This document shows, piece by piece, positions 1-13,270 of a stretch of 64,000 nucleotides of DNA; the first letter of the stretch is position 1; each line of letters starts with the position of its first letter. A program made the translations under genes and the position numbers. The notes under the pieces are model-generated. The model worked only from the letters and a program-made list of their open reading frames with translations, was not told where the DNA came from and searched no databases. Location of the stretch: assembly GCA_936450465.1 (NCBI GenBank), contig OW388292.1, positions 5,847,756 to 5,911,755 on the forward strand, written 5' to 3'. This stretch comes from Gibbula magus. Its lineage: Eukaryota; Mollusca; Gastropoda; Trochida; Trochidae.

Positions 1-875
1 GTAAACAACGTAGGTACACAACATACGAGTAGACAGCTCTACACCAGGTAAACAACGTAGGTACACAACATACAAGTAGACAGCTCTACACCAGGTAAAC
101 AACGTAGGTACACAACATACGAGTAGACAGCTCTACACCAGGTAAACAACGTAGGTACACAACATACGAGTAGACAACTTTACACCAGGTAAACAACGTA
201 GGTACACAACATACAAGTAGACAGCTCTACACCAGGTAAACAACGTAGGTACACAACATACGAGTAGACAACTTTACACCAGGTAAACAACGTAGGTACA
301 CAACATACAAGTAGACAACTTTACACCAGGTAAACAACGTAGGTACACAACATACGAGTAGACAACTTTACACCAGGTAAACAACGTAGGTACACAACAT
401 ACGAGTAGACAACTTTACACCAGGTAAACAACGTAGGTACACAACATACAAGTAGACAGCTCTACACCAGGTAAACAACGTAGGTACACAACATACGAGT
501 AGACAACTTTACACCAGGTAAACAACGTAGGTACACAACATACGAGTAGACAGCTCTACACCAGGTAAACAACGTAGGTACACAACTTTACACCAGGTAA
601 ACAACGTAGGTACACAACATACGAGTAGACAGCTCTACACCAGGTAAACAACGTAGGTACACAACATACGAGTAGACAGCTCTACACCAGGTAAACAACG
701 TAGGTACACAACTTTACACCAGGTAAACAACGTAGGTACACAACATACGAGTAGACAGCTCTACACCAGGTAAACAACGTAGGTACACAACTCTACACCA
801 GGTAAACAACGTAGGTACACAACATACGAGTAGACAGCTCTACACCAGGTAAACAACGTAGGTACACAACTTTAC
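1..875. repeat. 47-bp minisatellite with 32-bp deletion units
   Basis: Tandem copies of a 47-bp unit (ggtaaacaacgtaggtacac...) run from the window edge to about 875, so the true array is longer. Two SNP classes alternate: cagctctacacc versus caactttacacc, and atacgag versus atacaag. Near 567, 690 and 773 the unit is 32 bp, lacking the 15 bases between two 'acaac' direct repeats inside the unit. This is the expected outcome of replication slippage. No coding potential is seen. Confidence 0.97.
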
Positions 876-1050
876 TGGATGTTGATCAATATGAAATGTT
901 CATAAAATGTCACTATGGGAAAAAGTGTTAACCTGAATCATCCTCAAATAGAAATAACCAAATATAAATAATAAAATAATAAATAACTCATATATATGTG
1001 ATTATATATCACTGCATTAGTACAAATACTGGATATGTTTAGTGTCAGTA

Positions 1051-1137
1051 GCCTAACAGGACTTGAGCCCACGACCTCAGAGTTAGGCACCCATCGACAG
1101 CACTGATGGTACCAACAGACTATCCTCTCAGCCACTG
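1051..1137 (-). repeat. tRNA-derived SINE head
   Basis: On the minus strand the sequence has an A-box-like TGGCTGAGAGG and a B-box-like GGGCTCAAGTCC at tRNA-like spacing. These are internal RNA polymerase III promoter elements. The cloverleaf is imperfect and no clear acceptor stem closes, so I call a SINE head and not a tRNA gene. The tail runs leftward into AT-rich sequence to about 960. Confidence 0.5.
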
Positions 1138-1342
1138 ATTAAGATATTCAAAATTTCTAAAATTCACAAATCGTACTAAGGTGTATGACAACCCTGAAGA
1201 TGAACCCAGCCGATGACTAAGCCACAGTGATGTTACTCTAAGTAAACAAGACCCACCAGGGTGGAAGGAAGCAGCAGATAGGTTACGTAATGTAAACAGT
1301 TACACCTCGATGTAAGATCTCGGGAGGTACTCCAGGGTAGCC

Positions 1343-1624
1343 ATGTTCTTATGGGATCGGCTCACAGCAGGTCATACCAGCAACAAGCTCATCTCGCCAC
1401 AGATAAAACAGATTCTTCGGATTAGCCTGGCTCTGACAAAAAGTAGGGAGACCGTACAGCTCCTGGAGAATGTCCTCCGAGTGATGGTGGAGATCGTAGC
1501 TCCTAGCAGGAGATTGCTACAAGATGGCACGGTTCATCATTGCCATCATTGCCCATTGGCCCTTATATTTTATTATATTTGTGTAACACGTATGACATTT
1601 AGTATTTCAAGTATTTCACACTGA
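1343..1624 (+). pseudogene. Unidentified open frame, possibly transposon-derived
   Basis: A 93-codon frame starts MFLWDRLTAGHTSNK and includes a helical-looking stretch, RETVQLLENVLRVMVEIV. The first 180 bases are clearly more GC-rich than the neighbours and open on both strands, which suggests imported or once-coding sequence. After about residue 65 the translation becomes low-quality and AT-driven. I do not recognise a family. It lies inside intron 2 of the spectraplakin gene, so a decayed mobile-element fragment is the simplest explanation. Confidence 0.2.
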
Positions 1625-3498
1625 AAATAAAAGATAAAGGTACTCTATGTTAGGATTTACGTATTTCAAATCATATTGCACAGTGCAGAGAATCTGTTAT
1701 GTTGATGAACTTCAAATCTGCAATAGACCTGCTATTTTAACAATTCAAAAATAAACTTAATAGCTTAAACTTTAACATTTGAGAAATTGTTAAATGTCCG
1801 CCCATGACCACCCACAAGGAAATTAAAGTGGTAGTTACTGTCTCCCATTAAACATACTTGAGGCAAGTTTAGATGTGATAGAGCTGGTTTCTTGCAGTGA
1901 TAGACTCGTATCAATTTCAGTATATATATGATCAACCAAATATTGTTAACATAACAGTGAGATCAAATCTAAATGAATTAGCTATTAAATCTAGCTTTAT
2001 GACTCAAGATGGAAAATAGCACGCCATCAAGACTAGAAATAGGAACAGAAAAACGTAGACTGAATTTTGAAGTTCTTTGAAAGATATTTGTGAGATTTGT
2101 TTCATAAATTAACTGTCAACTGATTTCTAAAGAAAACAGTCCATGTGTACTGGACTTGCAAATAAATTAAAAGGCAATCATTTAAAATATGTCTTAAATT
2201 CCTTAAGCTTGAAATAAAATCCTTTAAACAGGGACAAATGAGCTCAAATTCAAGATTCTTAAGTCAAAGTATTTTTCAGATGAAAATAAAATGCAAAAAG
2301 CATCTCAATATTGTCTCTTTTGTAAAAAAAAAACAGAAACCGGATCTACCCCCTATTGAAAAAGTGTTGTGAAAAACAACCACTGCATCCTGCTTTGCTT
2401 AAAGGGACATATACACTGATGTTTAGTCTCTAAAACATTATCTGGACTGAGTATCACACTGAAACTTTGCAAAATTTCAATTTCAAATAATTCGGGAAAG
2501 ATTAAGTTTGATATTGTGAAGCATACCATGGAATTGTCATGGTTACAAGACAGAAAATTAGTAGGCGACTGTATGCAGTCTACCCACAGAGCACGTCTTC
2601 CTCTTATTGCTACCCGGCAGATCAAGAAGGTCTGGTTTGAAGATAATCCCGATCAGCCGGCTGCCTGCACGCTCTCACATTGATTACCTCACAGCCAACA
2701 GTGAAGATTTCCTTACTTTTAACAAGCCAGACAATTTATCTTATTAATGGTGGAGATCTCTACAAATACACTGTGACATGAGGATCAGGAGGTTCCAGCT
2801 AGTGCACTTCTTTACTGGAAACACTCTCACTGGATTGATTACCCACTTTAACATAAAGCACGTCATCAACTGTGAATATTGTCTTCTACATTCACTATGT
2901 CTGAAACTGTCTAAATTACCTGATGTGAATTTACATAGTTTTTTGTATTTTTCTTCATAATTGAACTTTTTCTTGAAACAGAGTCAACCCATGACATGTG
3001 TACCTACACATGGTCTTGTAAATGTGTTTACATCCTACAGGAAATCAAGGTTCACTCAAAGGTCTTGTTCTCTTCCTCCCTTACTGGCATATTCCAGAAT
3101 GATGATTATATCAAAGAGTGCTAACAACATTAGCCCATTCCATGTAAAAGTATTCTGATGACAACTGACATCATTTCGTTTACACAATTTCAGATGCATG
3201 AGTTATTTGATCAACTCTGGTAACCAATCAATGGCTAATTACTTCAGCCACTACTGCAACCACAACTGCAGACCCTTCACGCTCCACCGGTTCTACTGCA
3301 GGTGCTTGCAGCAACCAGAATCAATACATAATTCACAAGGTCTAAAAACATGGAAAACCTTTACTTCTACAACACTTAACATATGATAAATATACTTTTA
3401 AAATTTACAGACTTAATTTTGAAGCTTATCTCAAAGATTTTGATCATTACATGGTAAACTTTTAAGTATATCCATATTCATAAAATATATAAAACTTT

Positions 3499-3695
3499 CT
3501 AAAATATATCGCTATATATTGTCCTAAAATATATTGATATTCCTAAAATATATTGTTACTCCTAAAACATATTGATACTCCTATTAAAAATATATTGTTA
3601 CTCCTAAAATATATTGATACTCCTAAAATATATTGATACTCCTAACGATACTCCTAAATATATTGATATTCTTAAATATATCAATGCTCCTAAAG
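3499..3695. repeat. AT-rich 19-bp tandem repeat
   Basis: About ten degenerate copies of a unit like tactcctaaaatatattga, with small indels between copies. It is simple tandem repetition with no coding signal. Confidence 0.85.
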
Positions 3696-4861
3696 CAGTC
3701 TAAGGGGGAACATAACTTCAGGTATTTACTCTATAAATATTCCAATTCCAATATTATAAAGAGTTGTTTGAGCAGCACAGTGGCCGTATCATTATGACGG
3801 TGCAACTGCAAGTCATGTTTGCACTGTCTCCGACTCTCACGCTATTGATAGAACAGTATCACCAGTGACTCATGGAGCATACACGTATAACAACCTCAAA
3901 CATTGTCCGAATCATGTCTAGAATAACAACATAGGAAGAATAGGAACCATGTTCTGACCCTGTATGTCATGTCACTACGACTGTCAGATGCTGAGACCAG
4001 GAGGCACTTAGTTGTACAAGTGGAAACTTTAGGACTGGCTATTAACTCTCGTCAATGACTCTTTTTATTTCATATTCTAGATAATTTAATATTCAATTAG
4101 ATTTAATAAAGTAATATTTCAGAGACTTATTTCAAGCGTTGTGCTGAATCTGCTTTCTTCAAAACAAACCAAATTGTTTCATCTCCTAAGTGAAAACAGA
4201 CATCATACTCTTGGGAGCTTCTTTACGATAACAACTTGCTTTTTATGAAGAGTTTTTATCCAACAAAAACATCAAAAACACTTAGAATATGTTTAACAAA
4301 TATAAACTTTTTGGAATGTGAAATGAGTTCAAGATAAAACTTATTTTCTTATGACTTTCTTATGAACTTTTTCTATGCCAGATTTAAAGGATTTGTATAC
4401 ATTCCTGGCCTTCACGTCCTGATGAGAGAACGTTTCAGATCTCTCTGTTCAAACAGTTCCTCCATGTGAAGATGCTTATTTACCCATACTGACATATTTC
4501 AATTAATTCTTGCTTCTTCAAAGAAATAAATCAATGTAAAGATACAAAGTGTATATTGTGGAACAAAACCCCTGTTTATAGTTTTTCTTCAAATTTCAAG
4601 ATTTACACACATACTAAATCGTCATTGCAATAACCATACGGTTAAACAATTCTCTCATATTCCATCTATTCTACCTGCTGTTATAATGCTGCCTATTTAT
4701 TTCAAAACATCATTCTCAACATAAGATATACAAAAACATTTTTACAATCTCACTTTATATCATCCCTAATCATAACATTCATATAACCTCCCTACGATGT
4801 CTACAAGATAAGTCCCCCATTATAAAGCCACGCAACAGCGCACATATACTGCAAGCTGAAT

Positions 4862-4938
4862 GCCCCACCGTTGAGATTCGAACCCAGTTATTAGCATGAG
4901 GCGGCACCACGCCTACTGGGCCACTCTCCACTTGTTCC
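4862..4938 (-). repeat. tRNA-derived SINE head
   Basis: On the minus strand TGGCCCAGTAGG (A box) and GGGTTCGAATCTC (B box) both fit the polymerase III consensus closely and are spaced as in a tRNA. No functional cloverleaf or anticodon arm is evident, so this is a tRNA-derived SINE and not a tRNA gene. The body would extend to the left, toward about 4780. Confidence 0.65.
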
Positions 4939-7900
4939 ATACACCCTCCCTGTCCTGTACTTGATTTCATTATGTCCACACAAAGAGATCCGCGAGCTAG
5001 ATATAATTTGCCTGCTATATTAATGTATCTGAATAGCTGCTGGTGACCCGTGTAAAGGTTAGACTATCTGGGGGAGGAGATGATATAATGATAGATGAAT
5101 GGCTTAACATACACAACAATGTCTATTTGTATAAGCGCCTATCAGTACACAGTGTTCATGCTTTAGAAGATGTGATTATGTCGCACAAATAACTTTGTGC
5201 TCCATTCTGTAAGAAATTTTGTTATGGAGAACCATGCAAATATATCATGTATATCATCAATATGGTAGTCAAATAACTGTTCTGCAAAAGCTAGAGACTT
5301 CACTGACAAATTCATTGCGGACATAACGAACATGTCACAATGATTTATAACATCAAGAAACTGCAATCAGCCAATGTGCTCTTTGATGAATATTGTAACA
5401 TGTTTCGAGTTCATTCAAATTCTTCATCAACAGCTTAATACTAAACTTGGATGTCTATATAGGGTCTCTACACTTTGGAGGATAGACAGACAGATGTAAC
5501 CTACAAAACAGGGTCCCAGGTACAAACTAGCGTGTGACTGACCATAGATGAAACCTGTTTGAATAACAACTATTTTGATTAACAACAACTTTTTATCCTC
5601 AGAAACAGCAACTGTATGAGCATCAATCAGAATATAACAAGTTCGGGAGGAATGGACGCTGCATAGTGTACGCAATTAAATTGTGTTTCTGAGCGCAAAC
5701 AGAGGATGGCCGTGTGGGGAGTGTAGACGGAGGAATGTAGCAACTGGTTTGTCCTGCTCTGGACGTGAGGATACTCCTAATCTCAGGATAGACCGGCCTG
5801 CCTCATCACCCTCTCTCTCAGGATACACAGTACACTGGAGGATACAGGGAAAAGTCTACCTAGCAGGATCTACTAGGACAGTCGGGATTTGTATATTGTC
5901 AATCTGTCACTCACATGATCATCGCTGGTAGGGGTGGGGTATGGAGGGAGGTGTCGGAGGTTAGAGTATAGACTGAGGGGTTGAAATCTAGTTGCATAAT
6001 TGAGTCTTTAAAACTACAGAGCATAATGTCTAACAAATCAACCCAACCAAGATATCTTATTGCAGTTGTTCAATAAATCCCCACCTGCCCAGCTCTGGGT
6101 TACCTGAAGAACAGTAGCTTCCCACTCCCAGCAATCCCACACACCCCACCAGGGTGACGGGTCGGACATCTCCTTTTAACTTGCATAAGAGGTCTTAAAG
6201 GGGTGTTAAGGGGGTGTGAAGAGGGTCATCCTCGCCTTTAAGTGAGCGCTAGGAGGATCAGCAGTCCCTCTTGGAGTGAGTGAGTGATTACTTAACTATG
6301 CTCCATGAATCCTGAGGTCATCCAATAGAGGTGCATTCAACACCTCCAGACCAGCCAAAGTATCAACATGTGTGATGTGTGTCTCATGGGTTCATGTGCC
6401 TTCAACACCTAGATATACTTCTGCTATAAATCAAGCTTTCGCTGATCTCAATGTTATTGTCAAGAGAAATCAATGAAATACTGTCAAACAAAAATGAAAT
6501 TTGAAATCATAAATCAGTGCGTTTTAATAGTCCTAGAGGTTTGAAGACAGATACATGACATGTAATGTTCAATTTATTTTATTTAGAAACTCATATAAAA
6601 GAGCAGCCAATTTGTAAGCAATAATAATTTACAAATGAGTAATAAATCGTATTTGCGGTAAGATTTCATTCATCAATATTTGTTTCAATCATGAGCACTC
6701 AAGTAAACAGATGAAATATTTGTCATCCCTAATACATAGGACATATGTAAGCATTTAACCTTTCTTCATTCAGGTAAGTTTTTCAAATGAAACCAATTAA
6801 TAGCTAGCATACACCCCCGTACAAATGGCTGACCGCCAGTATTTATATTAACAAAAGCATATAAGATTGTCCAATAAAATCAAATTCAGGCCTAAGAATG
6901 TCAAAATACATATTGTAGGTTACATAGTAAGAAATCCTTCAGTAATATTGATAGTTGTATAGCAAGCAATATTTCAGTAACATTGATAGTTGTATTGCAA
7001 ACAGTATCTAAGTATCTGTCAAGTCAAAAGAGAGAATGGCTGGACAAATGAGAGTTTTGCCTTGGTGAACCTACGAGGGTCTGAATATATGAATAACTCC
7101 GGGAGAGGTCTTAAATGGGGCCCAGAATCATAAAAACAGCTTAGCTCAGCAATAATGCTTCATTGATAGCTACCGGTACATCTAATTGAATCAATTCACT
7201 GGCCCATGACAGCTTGTGACCTATTTGATTGTTGAGAAGAAGGGTAGATATGAAATATTACAATATGAATACCTCCAGCTACAAGATATGCACTGGGAAG
7301 AATGATTCTGTGTATCATGGAGCAATCCTCTTTCCAACATGGCGACCTTGTTATACTAGAATATATATCCATTAGATTGGCGTTATTCAGAGCTTATATT
7401 CAATATCAATTTACATAAAGAGTGCATGCGGTATATATGAGTCAATATCACATTCTCAGAAAGGAAAGTAATAGCGAGGAACTCAAATATAGTGCTTGGT
7501 TCTCGGAAAATATACGACTCGGCAGTAACTCTATACATGGTTGTTGCCAAGGAGTCCCTTATTGTGATACAGTTTCTTTACTTATCTAAGATATGAATTG
7601 TCAATTCCATAGTGTGTCAACAAATTTAATATCAGGTAAATACACATCATGTCCTGGTTTGAACATTCAAAATATGCATTTAAAGATGTTAGTTTCTCTG
7701 TTGCATTTTTGTGAATGTTTTGTTAAAATTAATTCCACTTAAAACGACAATTTTACCAAAAAAATCATGGACATCAGTTTCAGCCGTGTGACGGACATAT
7801 CCATGTTTTACGATAATTGCGAGGTCAAGTGCCCACTTGTGACCGTGTGTTGGTTTGTTTGTGGTTAGTACTAGCAGGTCGAGACCCCATGTGGAGGTGT

Positions 7901-8090
7901 CAATATTGTACATAGTGTCCGAGGTGTAAACACATTATACACCGTCCATACACTGACCACCTAGTGGACAGCACTGACTCATTCTCTAGACTCTCTCAAT
8001 CTCTCCCTAAATCACTATAATTCTTGCTCAAGGTTTACAAAGATTACTGGCAATTGTTTCTTAGGGATTTCTACATCCAACGCAAACATA

Positions 8091-8236
8091 AGATCTGTCC
8101 TTCTAAACATTACACAAGATATTTAAGCTTTGATAGAAGCTATGTTGTGTCCACTAGGACATTAGATCTGTCTTTTTAAACATTACACAAGATATTTAAG
8201 CTATGATAGAAGCTATGTTGTGTCCACTAGGACATC
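8091..8236. repeat. 73-bp tandem duplication
   Basis: Two adjacent copies of a 73-bp segment beginning agatctgtc and ending near 'ccactaggacat' differ at only a few bases, so this is a recent local duplication. It is not part of a longer array. Confidence 0.9.
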
Positions 8237-10865
8237 GGTCCTTTCAATAGGAGGATGGAAATACAATAGCTTAGATATTTCATTAATAACAACATCTCCA
8301 AAATTTCTTTAAAATGCAAAATAAATAACCAAATATCTTTTATTTTTGAAACTGTATTATTCATGTTTTTCAGAGGCCGTGAGTAACTCTAGGAGCCGTA
8401 TATTCCCACCTATCTGGCTGACCGCTGGTCATTGGTCAAACTGGCGAACCCACCAGGAGGAAAGATAGGACGGTACACAGATCTGGTGAAAAAATAAACA
8501 AAATAATTGCTTCCTCAGAACAAGATTATTTCTTTCTGTATCAGCTCCTTGAAAATATCTGGTTAGGTTTTGTTGATGCAAAATGCTTGTTGCCCTCCAG
8601 AATATTTTTTTCAAATGAGAGAAAGACATAAAGATGAAATCTGTTTTACATTCTGACAGTGAGGGCGCTTATTTCATGTATGGTCGAAGTCAGATTGCAT
8701 ACATTTGTTAAATTGAATTTGTTTCAAGAAAATGTTACTTTTATTTGTCCAATAATGTCTATTCCTCCAACATCACTTTTGTATAAAAGAAGATGTCTGG
8801 TCTCACACAACACAAACCCAGTGTATTGCACCGAACATTTACCGTACAGTAAACATGGGGCAGTTCATTAGAAGCTTGTTGGTAAGACATACAGAGCACT
8901 CAGGGAATGCTTGAACCTTCTCACACGATGTTATCTCGCTGGTGATGTCTGCAACAGGAGCTGTGTCACTGTTACCCGAAATGCAAGAAGAAACTTATGT
9001 TTTCTGGAATCAGTAAAACTTGGCCACTATGAAAGTGGAGTCCTTGTTTATGTACATTAGAGACCAAAATCTTGGAGAGAGCTAAGGCTACGAAGCTTAG
9101 TCACTGAGAAAACATAGGGCTACAGGGTCTCAGTCCTCAATACAGTCTGACATTACTTTAACCCCCTTGGTGCCAACATCAACATTTCATACTTGGGTAT
9201 CAAGGCTTTGTTTGAGCTTCTTGATTCATCATGATACATGATACTTTGGAGTTTCCACCAATTGATTTCAAAATTGATGTTTGTCCAAAATTGAGTGGTA
9301 TAAACATTATCAATTAGAAATACATTTAATCAATCATGTCTGTGCAAAAACTACAAATTATCATCACTGGGGGACAATATCTACAATAGTACTGGGGGAG
9401 GGGGAGCAGACTAGAGAGTTATCCACTGAATCTGGACGATCAATATGTGGAGGTCAATCTGCAGGGTTCCAGTGACCGATATCTCAGCATCACTTCATGA
9501 ACTCGTTCCATGTCTGTCTGTCCTTGATCAATGGTCATTACGGTAAACAAAGGCTCCAGATCTATATTGGAGACAGTCCAAGGTCCAGCCAGTTAATCCA
9601 GTTGTCCATCCCTACTGGTCAGTCCAGGGTCGGTAAGTGTATAACTGTTGACATTGTCGTATAAACCCCCCAGGACATAACAGTGCTTAAAGTCATTAAC
9701 AGCTTATACCCAGCTGGAGCTTGTTTATTGCATGTGTCAATATCAGTCAATCTTACCACTTAGTATTGTTATCTTGTTATAGCCTGGCTGTATTGCCTGG
9801 CACTGTGTCAATATTACATGGCTGGCCGGTATATATAATAGATGTTTATTTCAAGTGGGTATTTAACTCATGGTATCACACAGCAGAAAGGCTATCAGCT
9901 TACGGACTATTAATTATACTGTTGGTAGCTGTTCTCCGTTACATGTACATGATATAATGAACACTAACGGCTAGCCATTTAATGTCTTGTTTTGGTTAAA
10001 TACCTTGTTCATTGTCATATAAACATGTCAACTGCAAGCCAATACCCATCGACACAAGTTTATTACAAAAGCCTTGTATTTCCCAGACTTTTATTTTTCA
10101 TGGCTTACACTAATCCGATCATGGTACAAATTATTTATATTTGACTCATACATCTACAAGATGAAAGCTTCCATTTTAAATTTAACATGTAGTATATAAT
10201 TTACAGTTGAACAAAAACAAATATTCTTCCTGACCATATGAATGGTTCTTTGAGACAGAATGTGATAAAAAGTATTCATATTTGATGGATATCTTTTTCA
10301 AATATTTTATTGCAATAGAACGAGAAATTTTTCGTCTGTTATTCAGCATGTAGTGTTTACTGTCTGTATAGAGTAAACAATACTTTCTATGCACATGTCC
10401 TTTCTCTAGTACTGGGTCATCTATTTCACAGTTCTGTCTACTCTTCTCAGATATGTTTTTCACTTGTGTGTCTAGTATACCCTATATATACACGTGACGA
10501 CAGCGAGACGACTATTTCATCAAGTCATCTATACCGACCGTCTTTGATCTATCAGATGTTTGATCAGTGAACTCATTGTAAGATCACGCCAGAACACCCA
10601 GCTCTGTGAGGTATCCACTACACGATCAAGATAGTCTCGCATCTCATGCTCTCCCTGTACAGTTCAATACATGACTCATTACCTACGCTATACACCACCT
10701 ATATACACATTAGTCTCAACCAGGTCTACCTGAAGACACCTGCTCTTAAAGAAGATCTACCTGGCTCAGCCCAGGTATTGAGGCAGGTGTTAAGTAGAAT
10801 AATCCACAAGGGAAGACCAGAAATCCACACTAAGTCAACAAGATCAAGTCGGTGATATAACTCAT

Positions 10866-10886
10866 CCTAGGTCATAATGACCTAGG
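10866..10886. promoter_or_regulatory. Perfect palindrome containing an IR3 nuclear-receptor site
   Basis: Two perfect 10-base arms around a single A contain AGGTCA-TAA-TGACCT (10869-10883). That matches the consensus inverted repeat with 3-base spacing bound by estrogen-receptor-type nuclear receptors. It lies in intron 2 about 4.5 kb downstream of exon 2. The match is seen directly; function is inference. Mollusc estrogen receptors are known but generally do not respond to estradiol. Confidence 0.4.
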
Positions 10887-13120
10887 CAGATATTGACATG
10901 AAATATGACATTATTATCCTGGCAATGTGCAACATTGATGCAATATGTGACACTTATTCTATATAGTAGGTGTTTCTTTATTCATATCTGCATTTTTCAT
11001 TAATCTCAATTTGGAAGAGTGAAATAAAGCATTACATTTGAATAAAGTTGTTTTTTTTAAAGATTGGAAAGGTGTATCATTACAGAGTTTATTTACAGTA
11101 AATAGATTGAAAAAGTTTGATGAAATGTTGGAGAAAAATAAGGTGACTGCAATGTTTATTTATTTACAATGATATACCCAAACATTATATCCTAACTCTC
11201 AAAAGAAATAAGTTATTTTCAACTGCTGTGGTTTAACTTTAGAAAGGGTAAAATCAAAATCAGATTGCCAAAAAATAACAGTAACCAAGGCAACTATCAC
11301 ATGTAGTATTGTTGCCTGTTTGATCAGGTGATGATTAAGACTGAGAAAATTAACTGAAATAATCGAAAAGCGTGGGCGACCATGAGTCCATGGACTAACT
11401 TCAGAAGTAGTCTCACATGCATTATAGTTCCATTTGCTTACTGTAAAGGAGTTCAGCAATCATGTTTTCATTTCAACTTTCAAAAAGCCCTCTTAGTCTC
11501 TTTTGGGGAAGATGGTTCAAATAATGCAATTTTAATATTGCCATTTGCCTGACAAATATAGCACACTGTCAACCAGAGGGCTTGAGTCACATATTTGCAA
11601 CTTTGTATATCAAGTACCTGTGAACTACTTATGTATTTAATCAAGGTTTACTCCCATCAAAAAAGAACAAAATACCATCAACAAATCACTCCAAGTTATT
11701 GAACAAGGTATAAAAACCATGGCACATGCCGCTGGTACCCAGTTACCTGACAACGCCTGCTGATAACAGGTATGGATACAGGTGATATTCACACCTCACT
11801 AGAGAGAGTCTAACCCTATGTGAATCCTACTGGCATAATATCACCTTATACCGTTTGATTTATAGATATTTTCCCACTGCATCAAGCTGGAATATCAAAA
11901 AGAAGATTGTGCAATGTTTTTTTAATCATTGTCATTATGCACAAAGAGAAAATGATTAAACTTTCACCCAGCATAACACCATAGATAGTTAGGTCCAAAT
12001 GCATCACATAGTCTAAAATAAAACAACTGTTAAATTGTCAAAATACTATTGAACAATATCCTATATCCTGAACTATATCCTGTGAAAATATTAATCACAC
12101 CTTTTGTAACAATATCATCAGGCATTCCCCTCAAGCAAGATATAAAATATTTGATCTTTTCAATCAAAATTTCACTTAATTCGCCCCTCAGGGTCTCCCC
12201 ACGCTAACCCTGATTGAGTAAATGTGGACTCGGTCAGCATTCCGACGCTGACACATACGTTGCCCTAGGCAGAGCTTTTAATCCACACTTGCAAAGAGCG
12301 ACTGTTATCTTTTTTTTCTAAAGCTGTATATATGACAAATGTTTCTAAATATAATAACAATCCTGACTATCCGATACAAATGGTTAATTGTTTATTTGTT
12401 TAAAGCAGCTATTGTTGTTGTATGCAATCAGTATGTTTATGTGAATTACTGTGTCTGATTGGTTGTAAAATACCCTAAGGGTTGGTTATAAATCTGACGT
12501 TAAAGTGTCTGGCAGTTATATACTGCTCTCAGATTTCTGTCTTTTGCTGGGCCTCACAGTCTACCCTAGCTCGGAGGGGGTTAAAGTCTTGTATATAGTC
12601 TCCTTGCCTAATTTTTTAAATTATTTTAATAATGCAAGTTGAGTTATTATCGGAGATCATCGTCTACAGAGAAGCAGACACCAGAGTCAAACAAGATCAC
12701 ATATTATACTTTTGAAAATTAGAAGAAAGTTTTGATTCTAAAAATGACAAAAAAACATTTTGGGGTAGAGATCAACAATGTTTGAAAAAATTCAAAATAA
12801 ATGCTATTGAATTAACAGTTTAAATCAATTTGTTTTAAATCTCACTGGAATACAAAACCCTGTAACAACTCTCACACAAAAGCAGCCTATCCATAATGAG
12901 CGGCAGATTAGAAGAAAGTGTGTCCAAATAATTAAGTTAATCAACCCAAAACAGACCTGCATACCAACTGGTAAAATGGCCCTGCTGACCTCAACTGACC
13001 AGCCCATACCCAACAGAACTAAATCAGTTTGTAAACAGAGATAATCGGGCAACAATTGACCACTTAAATGACTGATATTGTCCCATGTTTACATGTATAA
13101 GCAGACATGTTTGTGGGCAA

Positions 13121-13270
13121 AGTGAGGTGAGGTGAGGTGAGTTGGTGTTTAACGCCGCTTTCAAGAGTATTTCACTTATATCGCGGCTGCTAGTATTACG
13201 GCAGGGAGAAATCCCGCAACGCCATGTGGCTATGCATTGCGGTGAAACCTGCGAGCAACGGCTGGAACTT
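13121..13270 (+). repeat. Dispersed gastropod-type repeat
   Basis: A (gaggt)n lead is followed by 'tttaacgccgctttcaag', an 'atatcgcgg' core and 'gtggctatgcattgcggtg'. The last part recurs at about 45248 with one or two changes. This arrangement resembles abundant SINE-like elements I remember from marine gastropods. The 92-codon open frame across it is incidental. Confidence 0.65.

Noticed and set aside
1..875. Possible CRISPR-like array
   Set aside because: Units are head-to-tail with no unique spacers, and the DNA is eukaryotic. This is a minisatellite.
2835..2860. Minus-strand KWVI, resembling the CH1 KWVN motif
   Set aside because: The flanking residues do not match the family and no splice sites fit; the true exon is at 15412-15473.
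4862..4938. Genuine tRNA gene
   Set aside because: A and B boxes are good, but the acceptor and anticodon stems do not pair. It is better explained as a SINE head.
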